Shown here: positions 55,553-64,000 of the stretch, one piece after another
Layout: each line of letters opens with the position of its first letter
Position numbering within the stretch: the first letter of the stretch is position 1
Source of the DNA: an uncultured Saprospiraceae bacterium
GTDB taxonomy: Bacteria > Bacteroidota > Bacteroidia > Chitinophagales > Saprospiraceae
Direction: 5' to 3'
Assembly: GCA_937921825.1 (NCBI GenBank)
Contig: CAKZVK010000043.1
Span: 1 to 64,000 of the forward strand
DNA length: 64,000 nt
Notes under the pieces: generated by a model
The model's database searches: none
Told to the model about the DNA's origin: nothing
Seen by the model: the letters and a program-made list of their open reading frames with translations, nothing else
Translations under genes and position numbers: made by a program

Positions 55553-56509
55553 ATGAGCATATTCAAAAAGTACTTTACTAGAGATAAAAAGAAAGAACTT
55601 GACCAAGGAGTCGAGAAGACTAAGAAGAGCCTATTCGGTCAGATAGCTAAAGCTGTAGCTGGAAAAGCTACAGTAGACGAGAGCTTCCTCGATGAGCTAG
55701 AAGGCATCTTGATTTCTTCAGATGTTGGCCTTGATACTACAGTAAAGATCATAGAGCGACTAGAGAAAAAGGTCGCAGATGAGAAATACTTCAATACTAA
55801 AGAACTCAATAACATTCTCAAGAATGTAGTCGTAGACATCCTTTCTGAAAATAACACTGAAGATGTCGAAGATTTCATTTACCCAGATTTCCATATCCCC
55901 TATGTACTACTTGTAGTCGGTGTCAATGGTGTGGGTAAGACAACAACGATAGGCAAGCTTGCTTATCAGTTCAAGAAGAAAGGCAAGAAGGTCGTCCTCG
56001 GAGCCGCAGATACCTTTAGAGCAGCCGCAGTAGATCAGCTCAAGATCTGGGCAGATAGAAATGAAGTGGAGTTCTATAGTAAAGGTATGCACACAGATCC
56101 TGCAGCTGTAGCCTATGAAACAGTGCAATATGCCATGAATAATGATATAGATCTCTGCATCATAGATACTGCTGGAAGATTACATACCAAGAAGCACCTC
56201 ATGGAGGAGCTCACAAAAATCTCTAATTCCATAAACAAAAAGCTACCAGGTGCGCCTCACGAGGTCATGCTTGTATTAGACGCTACTACTGGCCAGAATG
56301 CTATAGAACAGGCTAATAAGTTTACAGCTGCCACTACTGTGACTTCGCTAGCCCTCACTAAGCTAGATGGCTCTGCTAAAGGAGGTGTCGTACTAGGAAT
56401 ATCTGATCAATTCAAGATTCCTATCAAGTACATCGGTGTCGGAGAAGGTATAGAACAACTGCAGGTCTTCAATAGATCTGCCTTTGTGGAAGCTTTGTTC
56501 AATGAATAA
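55553..56509 (+). CDS. ftsY: Signal recognition particle receptor FtsY
   Basis: 318 residues, the SRP-family GTPase that docks ribosome-SRP complexes at the inner membrane. A short charged N-terminus replaces the long acidic A domain of Escherichia coli. The helical N domain spans about 20-100. The G domain has GVNGVGKTTTIGKLA at about 122-136, DTFRAAAVDQL, DTAGRLHTKKHLMEEL and TKLDGSAKGG. IPIKYIGVGEGIEQLQVF ends the protein. It follows the ribosomal proteins as is usual in this phylum. Confidence 0.97.
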   Translation: MSIFKKYFTRDKKKELDQGVEKTKKSLFGQIAKAVAGKATVDESFLDELEGILISSDVGLDTTVKIIERLEKKVADEKYFNTKELNNILKNVVVDILSENNTEDVEDFIYPDFHIPYVLLVVGVNGVGKTTTIGKLAYQFKKKGKKVVLGAADTFRAAAVDQLKIWADRNEVEFYSKGMHTDPAAVAYETVQYAMNNDIDLCIIDTAGRLHTKKHLMEELTKISNSINKKLPGAPHEVMLVLDATTGQNAIEQANKFTAATTVTSLALTKLDGSAKGGVVLGISDQFKIPIKYIGVGEGIEQLQVFNRSAFVEALFNE

Positions 56510-56567
56510 GCGATTTATATCGATTCCAAATAATTTATTTGTGGTAGAATTAGTTCTCTTTAGACCT

Positions 56568-56575
56568 TATCTTTG
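56568..56575 (+). promoter_or_regulatory. Bacteroidota -7 promoter box before ccmE
   Basis: TATCTTTG (TAnnTTTG) 30 bases before the ccmE ATG. No -33 TTG at the usual spacing is seen. Confidence 0.45.
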
Positions 56576-56605
56576 ATAAAGATCATTTTCATTAATATCT
56601 GAACT

Positions 56606-57010
56606 ATGAAAAAAACTTACCTCATTGGTCTTCTTGCTTTGATTGCTGCTATTGCTATCATCGTATCGGCCTCCAAAGATGTGAGCACTTATGCGACTTT
56701 CGAAGCAGCTACTCTTAACAACACAAGAGTAAAAATAGCTGGTCAAATCGATAAAAACTTTGACATCAAATACGATCCTGTAGAAAGTCCCAACTCTTTT
56801 TCGTTCAGAATGGTAGATAGTGACGGTATATCAAAGAAGGTCATCATCAAAAAGCCCAAGCCTCAAGACTTCGAACTATCAGAGACTGTTGTCGTCACAG
56901 GAGAAATGCAAGATGAAACTTTCGTAGCCGATGAGGTCTTACTTAAGTGCCCATCGAAGTATAAAGACGAAGAGCTTAAGCTTAAATCAGAAGCTAGCCT
57001 AGCCTCTTGA
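56606..57010 (+). CDS. ccmE: Cytochrome c maturation protein CcmE, cysteine type
   Basis: 134 residues with one N-terminal membrane helix (about 4-22) and a periplasmic OB-fold that holds haem for delivery to apocytochrome c. The usual haem-binding HxxxY is here C-x-x-x-Y (Cys115-Pro-Ser-Lys-Tyr119), the cysteine variant known from some bacteria and archaea. The stop overlaps the TTG start of ccmF by four bases, so chaperone and synthetase are coupled. Confidence 0.9.
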   Translation: MKKTYLIGLLALIAAIAIIVSASKDVSTYATFEAATLNNTRVKIAGQIDKNFDIKYDPVESPNSFSFRMVDSDGISKKVIIKKPKPQDFELSETVVVTGEMQDETFVADEVLLKCPSKYKDEELKLKSEASLAS

Positions 57011-59814
57011 ATTCAGATATACAATACATAGGAGAACATTTACTGCCAGGCATATTCGGTCACTTTTGTGTGATCCTCGGATTTGTCACTATTCTCTTCA
57101 GCATCGTCTCTTATTACAACGCCAGTAAATCAGAACTAGATAATAAAGGAACTTGGACGAAATTCGGTCGCTGGGGATTCATAACACATGGCCTAGCTAC
57201 CTTTGGTATCATCGCCATGCTTTTCTATGTCATGGTTAATCAGATGTACGAATACTCGTATGCACAAGCCCATGTCTCCGAGGATCTTTCGATGAAATAT
57301 ATTCTGTCCGCCTTCTGGGAAGGACAGGAAGGGAGTTTCCTACTATGGATGTTCTGGCATATCATCTTAGGGTTAGTGATAATCAAAAAAAGTGGAAGCT
57401 GGGAGGCGCCTGTACTTATGTTTGTAGGTATTGTAGAAGCTATCCTTGCCAGCATGCTCCTTGGCATCCACATAGAGATAGGAGACTTTATCTATAAGAT
57501 TGGAAGTAATCCGACTACCCTACTCCGAGATGTATTTGCAGCACCTATATTCGAGAAAGCAGATTATGTCAGTGTCATCAGTGGTACGGGATTGAATCCC
57601 CTCTTACAGAACTACTGGATGACGATACATCCACCTACATTATTCTTAGGCTTTTCTTCTGCTACTATACCCTTCGCTTATGCAACTGCTGGGTTCTTTA
57701 CAGGCAGATACAAGGAATGGTTAGACCCTGCTCTTAAGTGGGCTCTTTTCTCTGGAGGAATATTGGGAACAGGAATACTAATGGGCAGTGCCTGGGCATA
57801 TGAAGCTTTAAGCTTTGGAGGCTATTGGGCATGGGATCCTGTGGAGAATATGTCTTTTGTACCATGGCTCATATTAGTTGCAGGCATACATACTAACCTT
57901 ATCGCAAAAAGTACAGGGCGGGCTATAAGAAGCACGTACATCTATTATACATTGACTTTAATACTTGTACTCTACTCTACTTATCTTACAAGGAGTGGTA
58001 TACTGGGTGATACCTCAGCGCATGCTTTTACTGAGATGGGCTTGGAACCGCAGCTTATATTTTTAGTTGGGTTTACGGCATTAGTGGCGTTATATCTTTA
58101 TATCGTAAAAAGCAGTATCATACCTGTATTCAAAAAAGAAGAGTCGGCATACTCAAGAGAGTTTTGGATGTTTGTCGGAGCTTTAGTATTATTCTTTAGT
58201 GGAGCTATAATAGCGGCCTCTACTTCTCTTCCAGTAATGAATGCTATAGTGGGTATTTTTGATCCAGAGTTTACGGGCACAGTGATAAAAGACCCAATAC
58301 CCCATTTTAATAAGTTCCAAATCTGGACCTCAGTCCTCGTGATGGTCTTATCGGCCAAGGCTATTTTTCTGAGATATAAAACGGAGTACTTCTCCAAGAA
58401 TCAAAAAGTAAGCTTTGCAAAAACACAGCTAATTCATGCTGCTATAGCTGCAGCTCTTACAGGTCTATTGAGCCTCTGGATAAATTACTACCATTGGAAG
58501 TATATCGTACTAGGCTTCTGTGCCTTCTATACCATGACATCAAATTTCGCTTACCTAGTCACAAAGGCTAAGATGAATCTTAAGATGGCTTCATCTGTCT
58601 TTGCACATGCGGGGTTCGGTATTATGATCATAGGTGTCCTGACAAGTGGACTTAATCAATCAGTCGTGACGACTAATCCTTTTGTCATGAAAGGACTCAT
58701 AAAAAATAAAGATCTTGCCTCATCAGTCAAACTCATAAAGCAAGAACCCTTCTTTGTGAATGACTATTGGATCACTTACGAAAGTGATACCATAGAAGGG
58801 AAAATGAGAACCTTCAAGATCAAATTTGAAAAAGAAGATAAGGAAAGAGGGAACATTGATCCTTTCTACGTCTACCCTAATATTCTCTTTTCTAATGACC
58901 TTACCAAAGTAGCAGCATCTAACCCAGATGCTAAGCACTTCTTAGGTAAAGATATCTTTACGAGTATCGCCTCATTGCCACAGAGTCAGATGGATATCAA
59001 GTTCGCTAAGGAAGAAGAGGACTCCCTGAAATATGTGACGTATACACTAGGCATAGGTGACACTATCTTCACTAAAGAAAACTATGGACTAATAGAGGGC
59101 ATCAATTTTGATCCTCAGCACAGTGACTACCTAGAACATACTAATGACATAGGAATGGGAGTGACCATTAATTTCAAGTCACTAGATGGAGAGTATGACG
59201 AAGTAATAGAGACAGCTATAGGAGTACGTGAGAATATGCTCTACCAATACCCAGAACAAATCAACGAGCTAGGACTAAAAGTCAGACTAAATGAAAAAGC
59301 CTTTGATAACTACTTCTCTACTGAAGACAAGTTAGAATACAAGGTCTTTCATCTCCAACAAGGAGAATCATTCTTCTACAATGAGGAAGAGTATATTCTG
59401 CAAGGATTTGACAAAGAGGTGCAGAACAAGAACTATATACCAGAGCCTGATGATATTGCTATCCAAGCAATCATGATCAGAAAGTCTGACATGGTCACGC
59501 TTAAACCTATCTATATCATCAGAGATACTAAGCCGTCTAACATCAAGGATTACGATATCAAAATGGGAGTCCATATGCGACTGATGAAGATAGATCCAGT
59601 CAATGAAAAGTTCTCCTTCATGGTAGCACAAGACGACAGATCTAATACCGATATAGTTCTGGACATCGCAGAAAATGTCAAGCGTAATGATATCATAGTC
59701 CTAGAAGCAAAGATGTTTCCAGGTATAAATTTATTCTGGTCGGGGGCCTGCTTGATGCTATTAGGTTTCTTTATGGGACTCCATTACAGAAGGACAGAAA
59801 AGAAACGATCTTAA
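57007..59814 (+). CDS. ccmF: Cytochrome c haem lyase CcmF
   Basis: A 935-residue inner-membrane protein with at least 14 helices. The tryptophan-rich WWD motif appears as GGYWAWDPVENMSFVPW at about 272-288, and His pairs flank it (MTIHPPTLFLG near residue 210). A large extra-cytoplasmic part, about 575-900, precedes the last helix (INLFWSGACLMLLGFFMGLHY). The start is TTG in a TTGA overlap with ccmE. It attaches haem to cytochrome c together with CcmE; other ccm genes are not in this window. Confidence 0.94.
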   Translation: MNSDIQYIGEHLLPGIFGHFCVILGFVTILFSIVSYYNASKSELDNKGTWTKFGRWGFITHGLATFGIIAMLFYVMVNQMYEYSYAQAHVSEDLSMKYILSAFWEGQEGSFLLWMFWHIILGLVIIKKSGSWEAPVLMFVGIVEAILASMLLGIHIEIGDFIYKIGSNPTTLLRDVFAAPIFEKADYVSVISGTGLNPLLQNYWMTIHPPTLFLGFSSATIPFAYATAGFFTGRYKEWLDPALKWALFSGGILGTGILMGSAWAYEALSFGGYWAWDPVENMSFVPWLILVAGIHTNLIAKSTGRAIRSTYIYYTLTLILVLYSTYLTRSGILGDTSAHAFTEMGLEPQLIFLVGFTALVALYLYIVKSSIIPVFKKEESAYSREFWMFVGALVLFFSGAIIAASTSLPVMNAIVGIFDPEFTGTVIKDPIPHFNKFQIWTSVLVMVLSAKAIFLRYKTEYFSKNQKVSFAKTQLIHAAIAAALTGLLSLWINYYHWKYIVLGFCAFYTMTSNFAYLVTKAKMNLKMASSVFAHAGFGIMIIGVLTSGLNQSVVTTNPFVMKGLIKNKDLASSVKLIKQEPFFVNDYWITYESDTIEGKMRTFKIKFEKEDKERGNIDPFYVYPNILFSNDLTKVAASNPDAKHFLGKDIFTSIASLPQSQMDIKFAKEEEDSLKYVTYTLGIGDTIFTKENYGLIEGINFDPQHSDYLEHTNDIGMGVTINFKSLDGEYDEVIETAIGVRENMLYQYPEQINELGLKVRLNEKAFDNYFSTEDKLEYKVFHLQQGESFFYNEEEYILQGFDKEVQNKNYIPEPDDIAIQAIMIRKSDMVTLKPIYIIRDTKPSNIKDYDIKMGVHMRLMKIDPVNEKFSFMVAQDDRSNTDIVLDIAENVKRNDIIVLEAKMFPGINLFWSGACLMLLGFFMGLHYRRTEKKRS

Positions 59815-59823
59815 GAAGCTCTC

Positions 59824-60624
59824 ATGTCCAAAGAGCTAAACATAGTAAGTATAGGGGCAGGTAATATAGCGTCACATCTAATACCCGCACTTTTAGACAT
59901 AGGCTGTAACATCACACAAGTCTATAGTCGTGATATCTCTAATGCAGGCAGTCTGGCAAGAAAAGTAAAGGCTAAAGCCACAGATGATCTGACTGAATTA
60001 ATGATCAGTGCGGATTTATACCTTATCATGGTTCATGATGATGCGATAAAAGAAGTCTCTAAGCAATTACCCAAATTAGGACCTCAGCAATATCTAGCGC
60101 ATACATCCGGTGCAACCCCGACTAACTTTTTACAAAAGACTGCAGAGAACTATGGCTCCTTCTACCCTCTTCAGTCCTTCAAAAAGAAGAAAAAGGTAAA
60201 CCTTAAGGAAGTCCCTTTCCTTATCCATGGTAACAATCCCAAGGCTACCAGAAAGTTCAGAATGTTGGCGAGGCAATTGTCCCCTTTAGTAAAAGAGACC
60301 AATGATCATGAGAGGATGAAATATCATCTATCGGCAGTCATGCTCAATAATTTCAGCAATCACTTAGCCTGTCTAACCAATAAGTACCTAGCTGAAAATG
60401 CACTAGATCCCAAAATACTGGCGCCTATAGCACAGTTGACCTATGATAGAATACTGTCCTCTGACCCTTGCGCTATACAGACTGGCCCTGCAATCAGAGA
60501 GGACAATAAGGTCATGAAAGAACATCTGAAGATGCTGAAAGAGGATAAGCAACTTACAGCAATCTATAAGGCCCTAAGCAAAAGCATCAAGGCCACAGCC
60601 ACAGACAAAAAGAACAATAAATGA
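59824..60624 (+). CDS. Rossmann-like/DUF2520 oxidoreductase-like protein
   Basis: 266 residues. The N-terminal Rossmann domain (IVSIGAGNIASHLIPALLDIG, GxGxxA type, then YSRD) is followed by a DUF2520 helical domain (LLAHTSG-type AHTSGATPTNFL, YPLQSFKKKKKV and the helices from about 165). The fold is that of F420/NADP-dependent and 6-phosphogluconate-type dehydrogenases, but no substrate is known for the family. It starts 9 bases after ccmF and its stop overlaps the next small gene (ATGA). Confidence 0.88.
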   Translation: MSKELNIVSIGAGNIASHLIPALLDIGCNITQVYSRDISNAGSLARKVKAKATDDLTELMISADLYLIMVHDDAIKEVSKQLPKLGPQQYLAHTSGATPTNFLQKTAENYGSFYPLQSFKKKKKVNLKEVPFLIHGNNPKATRKFRMLARQLSPLVKETNDHERMKYHLSAVMLNNFSNHLACLTNKYLAENALDPKILAPIAQLTYDRILSSDPCAIQTGPAIREDNKVMKEHLKMLKEDKQLTAIYKALSKSIKATATDKKNNK

Positions 60625-60887
60625 GAGTAGCAGACGAATGGACAAAAGAGGACATGAGGGTACAGGTATTTATTATGAATGGCCGATATAGTCTGAAAGT
60701 GGAAAAGAACCTCCTAGAGCAGACCTTTAAGTTCAGAGATGGACAGATAGAAAGTATGGACCATTTGAAATCGCTGCTCACAGATGCTTTTTACGGTTAC
60801 TGCTCTAACATCTTTATCCATATGGATCTTAATAGATCTAAACTTTTTCCAGATATGGAACAAGAGGATACAATAGAAATTATTTAA
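60621..60887 (+). CDS. Small hypothetical protein
   Basis: 88 residues, acidic and mixed alpha/beta (VQVFIMNGRYSLKVEKNLLEQTFKFRDGQ), ending DMEQEDTIEII. I do not recognise it. It is firmly placed in an operon, with ATGA overlap to the DUF2520 gene and 12 bases before the acyltransferase gene, so I think it is real. Confidence 0.65.
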   Translation: MRVADEWTKEDMRVQVFIMNGRYSLKVEKNLLEQTFKFRDGQIESMDHLKSLLTDAFYGYCSNIFIHMDLNRSKLFPDMEQEDTIEII

Positions 60888-60899
60888 CCAGCTCAAAGG

Positions 60900-61778
60900 A
60901 TGAAATTTGTCTCATACCTGTTCTTCCGCTTGCTCATAGGACTCTTTGCTCTTATTCCCTTTCCTCTACTCTATTTTATCTCTGATCTACTTAGAATCTT
61001 CTTTAAGTATGTATTGAGATATCGTGTCCATGTTATCAATAGAAATCTGGCCTATTGCTTTCCCGATAAAACTGAAAAAGAAAGAAAAATCATAGCCTCT
61101 GCCTTTTATAAGAACTTCATAGACATACTTCTCGAATCAATAAAGGGACTTGCAACTAAGCCAGAAAAGCTGATACCTAGATACAAGTTTAGAAATGCTG
61201 AAGTGATGGATGATGTCTTTAATAGTAGCTCTAACATTATTATATACAGTCAACATTACAACAACTGGGAATGGGCACCACTGTGTCTAGGACTACAAAT
61301 GAAGCACCACCTAGTAGGAGTGGTAAAATTTCTATCCAATCCCTATATCAATAAATACATGATCTCAGGGCGATCTGGCAATAACGTCAGTGTCATACCC
61401 ACCTATAATACCGCAAAGTACTTCAAGCAGCTCCATAAAGTAGAGCGGCCAGTAGGTATCGTATTCATAGCAGATCAAAAGCCAAGTGGAAGCGAAAAGA
61501 ACATAGAACTGGACTTTCTAGGAAGCAAGGCAAGATTTCATCAGGGGGCAGGAAACTATGTAGCCAATTCAGGCCTGGCGACCTACACTTTTGATATCCG
61601 TCGCGTGAAAAGAGGCTACTATGAAGCTGAGGTCAAAGAACTATTACCTCCAGGTCACAAACTATCAAGTCCACAAGTGACTGAGATTTATAAGCAAAAT
61701 CTCGAAAAACTCATCTTAGAATCTCCTCATTCTTGGCTTTGGTCACATAAAAGATTCAAGCAATACCTAGAGTATTAG
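60900..61778 (+). CDS. Lipid A-type lysophospholipid acyltransferase (LpxL/HtrB-like)
   Basis: 292 residues with an N-terminal membrane helix (about 5-35). The catalytic motif H-x4-E is His119/Glu124 (QHYNNWEW). The second block, ADQKPSG, lies near residue 197, and PHSWLWSHKRFK is at the end, as in LpxL/LpxM enzymes. It should add a fatty acyl chain to lipid A on the cytoplasmic face of the inner membrane; Bacteroidota usually encode a single such enzyme. It is the last gene of the ccm-DUF2520 run, with a terminator about 105 bases downstream. Confidence 0.9.
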   Translation: MKFVSYLFFRLLIGLFALIPFPLLYFISDLLRIFFKYVLRYRVHVINRNLAYCFPDKTEKERKIIASAFYKNFIDILLESIKGLATKPEKLIPRYKFRNAEVMDDVFNSSSNIIIYSQHYNNWEWAPLCLGLQMKHHLVGVVKFLSNPYINKYMISGRSGNNVSVIPTYNTAKYFKQLHKVERPVGIVFIADQKPSGSEKNIELDFLGSKARFHQGAGNYVANSGLATYTFDIRRVKRGYYEAEVKELLPPGHKLSSPQVTEIYKQNLEKLILESPHSWLWSHKRFKQYLEY

Positions 61779-61881
61779 GGGCTTTCAGAAGAAATAATAA
61801 AATAAATTCAGCTCCTAGTAGGGGTAACAAAGCAATTTGTCTGTCTTATAGGTGGATAGATAATGAAAAAATGGATTAACG

Positions 61882-61910
61882 AAAAACCTAGCTGAAGAGC
61901 TAGGTTTTTT
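61882..61910 (+). terminator. Strong hairpin terminator
   Basis: AAAAACCTAGCT, loop gaag, AGCTAGGTTTTTT: a perfect 12-bp stem with T-run, between the acyltransferase gene and purB. Confidence 0.9.
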
Positions 61911-61969
61911 GTCTTTTATACCTACCTATAAGAAGCTATACATCATACCGATATAAGCATCTAAGTCCT

Positions 61970-61977
61970 TACTTTTG
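61970..61977 (+). promoter_or_regulatory. Bacteroidota -7 promoter box before purB
   Basis: TACTTTTG in CCTTACTTTTGCGC, 13 bases before the purB ATG, implying a very short leader. It is the same core as before rpmB. Confidence 0.6.
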
Positions 61978-61990
61978 CGCAAAAACAATA

Positions 61991-63319
61991 ATGCTCAAAG
62001 CAGTTACGCCAATAGATGGAAGATACGCAAGTAAGACAGCCGCTCTTCAGGATTACTTCTCAGAATATGCCTTGATAAAATATAGAGTGAAAGTAGAGAT
62101 CCATTATCTCAAAGCACTCATAAATCTAGGTCTCCCTCAACTATCTAGTCTCCAGTCTTCGATACCGTTTCTTGATAGCATCACTAATGATTTTTCTGAA
62201 GCTGATGCTCAGGCGATAAAAGACATAGAGAAAACGACGAATCACGATGTAAAAGCTGTAGAGTATTTCATAAAAGATAAAATGTCTGCCGAGGGTCTTA
62301 CAGAGCATCTTGAGTGGGTGCATTTTGCATTGACTTCTCAAGACATCAATAATACGGCTACTCCTCTCCTAGTATCAGACTTCCTAACTGAATGTTATTA
62401 TCCAGAACTAACTGCTGTCATCAATAGGCTAAAAGAGCTGGATAATATGTATGTAGGTATTCCTATCCTATCTAGGACACATGGCCAAGCAGCAAGTCCT
62501 TCTACTGTAGGAAAGGAAATCAGAGTATTCATAGAAAGACTAGCCAACCAGCTAGAACTCCTCAAGCAGTTACCGATTAAAGCCAAATTCGGAGGCGCTA
62601 CTGGTAACTTCAATGCACATAAAGTGGCCTTCCCTAAAGTAGATTGGCCAAAATTTGCAGATGCAATGATCGGTGACCTAGGATTAGAAAGGTCAAAATT
62701 TACTACTCAGATTAGCCACTATGATCATCTTGCAGCCTTACTGCAGAATGTCGGTAGAATAAATACTATCCTAGTCGACCTCTGCAGAGATATGTGGACC
62801 TACATAAGCATGGATTACTTCAAGCAAAAAGTGATCGCCAATGAAGTAGGTTCTTCTGCTATGCCACATAAAGTTAATCCGATTGATTTCGAGAACGCTG
62901 AAGGCAACTTTGGAATGGCCAACGGTATCATTTCCTTCCTTGCACAGAAACTACCTATCTCTAGATTACAGAGAGATCTTACAGATAGCACAGTAACTAG
63001 AAACCTGGGTCTTCCTTTTGGACATACAACGATAGCCTTTAAATCACTACTCAAAGGTCTCAGTAAAGTAGAACTCAACACCGCAAAACTTAAGGCAGAC
63101 TTAGAAGCTAACTGGGCAGTAGTATCAGAAGCCATTCAGAATATACTGAGAAGGGAGGGCTACCCTAAGCCTTATGAAGCCTTGAAGGCCCTGACCAGAG
63201 GAAATGCGAAGATTACAGAGCATTCGATAGCAGAATTTATTGAAACTCTGGATATATCTGATGAGGTAAGAAAAGAGCTACAGGCTATCACCCCTCACAA
63301 CTATGTGGGGTATATATAG
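61991..63319 (+). CDS. purB: Adenylosuccinate lyase
   Basis: 442 residues of the fumarase/aspartase superfamily. Conserved blocks in order: TPIDGRYASKT, TTNHDVKAVEYFIK at about 77-90, LTSQDINNTA at about 114, RTHGQAASPSTVGKE at about 160-174 with the catalytic His, and the signature GSSAMPHKVNP at 287-297. It cleaves succinyl groups in two steps of purine synthesis (SAICAR and adenylosuccinate). The length and RTHGQ/GSS pattern agree with the E. coli-like class. Confidence 0.97.
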   Translation: MLKAVTPIDGRYASKTAALQDYFSEYALIKYRVKVEIHYLKALINLGLPQLSSLQSSIPFLDSITNDFSEADAQAIKDIEKTTNHDVKAVEYFIKDKMSAEGLTEHLEWVHFALTSQDINNTATPLLVSDFLTECYYPELTAVINRLKELDNMYVGIPILSRTHGQAASPSTVGKEIRVFIERLANQLELLKQLPIKAKFGGATGNFNAHKVAFPKVDWPKFADAMIGDLGLERSKFTTQISHYDHLAALLQNVGRINTILVDLCRDMWTYISMDYFKQKVIANEVGSSAMPHKVNPIDFENAEGNFGMANGIISFLAQKLPISRLQRDLTDSTVTRNLGLPFGHTTIAFKSLLKGLSKVELNTAKLKADLEANWAVVSEAIQNILRREGYPKPYEALKALTRGNAKITEHSIAEFIETLDISDEVRKELQAITPHNYVGYI

Positions 63320-63357
63320 AAGTAAAGTATACATAAGAAAAAAACTGAATAATATTA

Positions 63358-63965
63358 GCCACAGCGTGGCAACACATTAATAGAATATATTCATTATGAT
63401 TTCGCAGCTCCAGAGGAGCGACATAAAATTTCTAGCAAATGGCCAACACCTATTCACAACTATATTTCCACGTCGTATTTGCCGTAAGGGGCAGAGCGAA
63501 TCACATTAGCATTCAATGGAAAGATGAATTGTATAAATACATCACAGGGATCATATCTAACAAAGACCAAAAGCTAATGCAAATTAACGGCATGCCTGAC
63601 CATATACATTTGTTAATTGGAACTAAACCAAATTGCAATCTGTCAGATCTTGTGAGAGATATAAAATCAAATAGCTCTAAATGGATAAATGAAAAAGGAT
63701 TTATAAAATCCAAATTCTCTTGGCAAATAGGCTTTGGAGCATTTACTGTTAGTCAATCCCAGCTAAGTAGGATAACCAATTATATTATAAATCAGGAGGA
63801 TCATCATCGAAAGAAATCATTCAAAGAGGAATATGTAGAATTCCTAGATGCTTATAAAATCGACTATAAGGATGAATATCTATTCGAATGATAAAATATG
63901 TCGCTTCTCTGAAGCTCATAGATGTATCGTAATTATTATCTAATCATATTTAGCTCCTCTGGAGC
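63358..63965 (+). mobile_element. IS200-like/REP-type element with paired hairpin ends
   Basis: The transposase gene is bordered on the left by hairpin A (GCCAC-AGC-GTGGC, 63358-63370) and hairpin B (GCTCC-AGA-GGAGC with GACATA, 63406-63425). On the right lie B' (TATGTCGCTTCTCTGAAGC, about 63897-63915) and C (GCTCC-TCT-GGAGC, 63953-63965). The four types and their order are those of the array at 6112-7273. Y1 transposases recognise such subterminal hairpins in single-stranded DNA; the element probably defines the mobile unit that gave rise to the array. Exact cleavage sites are not visible. Confidence 0.75.
63439..63891 (+). CDS. tnpA: IS200-like Y1 transposase
   Basis: 150 residues of the IS200/REP-associated tyrosine transposase family. 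The HUH motif is His55-Ile-His57 (GMPDHIHLLIG), and the catalytic tyrosine is Tyr115 (NYIINQEDHH), followed by the conserved Gln and His residues. The protein is full length and has no frameshift. No tnpB accompanies it. The flanking hairpins are described with the element; the gene may be a host-adapted single-copy transposase that spreads short repeats rather than itself. Confidence 0.93.
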   Translation: MANTYSQLYFHVVFAVRGRANHISIQWKDELYKYITGIISNKDQKLMQINGMPDHIHLLIGTKPNCNLSDLVRDIKSNSSKWINEKGFIKSKFSWQIGFGAFTVSQSQLSRITNYIINQEDHHRKKSFKEEYVEFLDAYKIDYKDEYLFE

Positions 63966-64000
63966 TCTTCATTTAAGAAGTCATCTACTAGAACGCGGAC

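Noticed and set aside
60587-60896. Two short minus-strand open frames opposite the 88-residue gene
   Set aside because: The plus-strand gene is fixed by tight overlaps on both sides; the minus frames are shadows.

Overview
The window looks like chromosomal DNA of a Bacteroidota bacterium, most likely a member of the Saprospiria or a close relative. The support is: a SusC/SusD pair, several proteins ending in type IX secretion (T9SS) sorting domains, the rpmB-rpmG-DUF4295-ftsY order, promoters of the Bacteroidota type (TAnnTTTG -7 boxes), and few recognisable Shine-Dalgarno sequences. GC content looks to be around 40 percent by eye. The species cannot be named from this sequence alone.

Layout. 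1-3788: acetate uptake and activation (tail of a DUF4212 small symporter subunit, large SSS symporter, acs). 3925-6067: a membrane protein, an alpha/beta hydrolase and a lipoprotein. 6112-7273: an array of short hairpin repeats. 7396-13906: secreted T9SS cargo, small lipoproteins, a CBM9-like lipoprotein, and a LOG/GNAT pair. 13929-14169: a broken HigA-like antitoxin gene that is not in any long open frame. 14170-17985: an SGLT-type symporter and a CotH-family secreted protein.

17986-52179 is a large sugar-utilisation locus. A minus-strand run (susC, susD, two ~1,100-residue FG-GAP/ASPIC-UnbV lipoproteins, GH65, a T9SS type B protein, an MFS carrier, GH37 trehalase, an aldo/keto reductase, GH13 alpha-glucosidase, a haloperoxidase/PAP2-like lipoprotein) is very compact, with nearly every junction after the ASPIC genes overlapping or within 10 bases. 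Divergent from it are a LacI-type regulator, a ROK sugar kinase and a DUF1080 protein. Beyond these lie GH32, a sugar-porter MFS protein, a gluconate-dehydrogenase-subunit-3-like protein, a GMC oxidoreductase and a third FG-GAP/ASPIC-UnbV lipoprotein. My reading is a system for alpha-glucosides of the trehalose/kojibiose type and for beta-fructosides such as sucrose: capture by SusCD, cleavage in the periplasm (GH65, GH32) or cytoplasm (GH37, GH13), with a possible parallel 3-keto-glycoside route (GMC plus DUF1080).

52235-53719 holds small genes of unknown function plus a DUF6155 gene. 53825-63319 is mostly housekeeping: an outer-membrane beta-barrel, rpmB, rpmG, a 57-residue DUF4295 gene, ftsY, ccmE, ccmF, a DUF2520 protein, a lipid A-type acyltransferase and purB. 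The window ends with an IS200-like Y1 transposase gene (63439-63891) flanked by the same hairpins that make up the 6-7 kb array. The array therefore looks like gene-less, amplified copies of the ends of this element. I consider this REP/transposase relationship and the ASPIC-UnbV-rich sugar locus the two most interesting things in the window.
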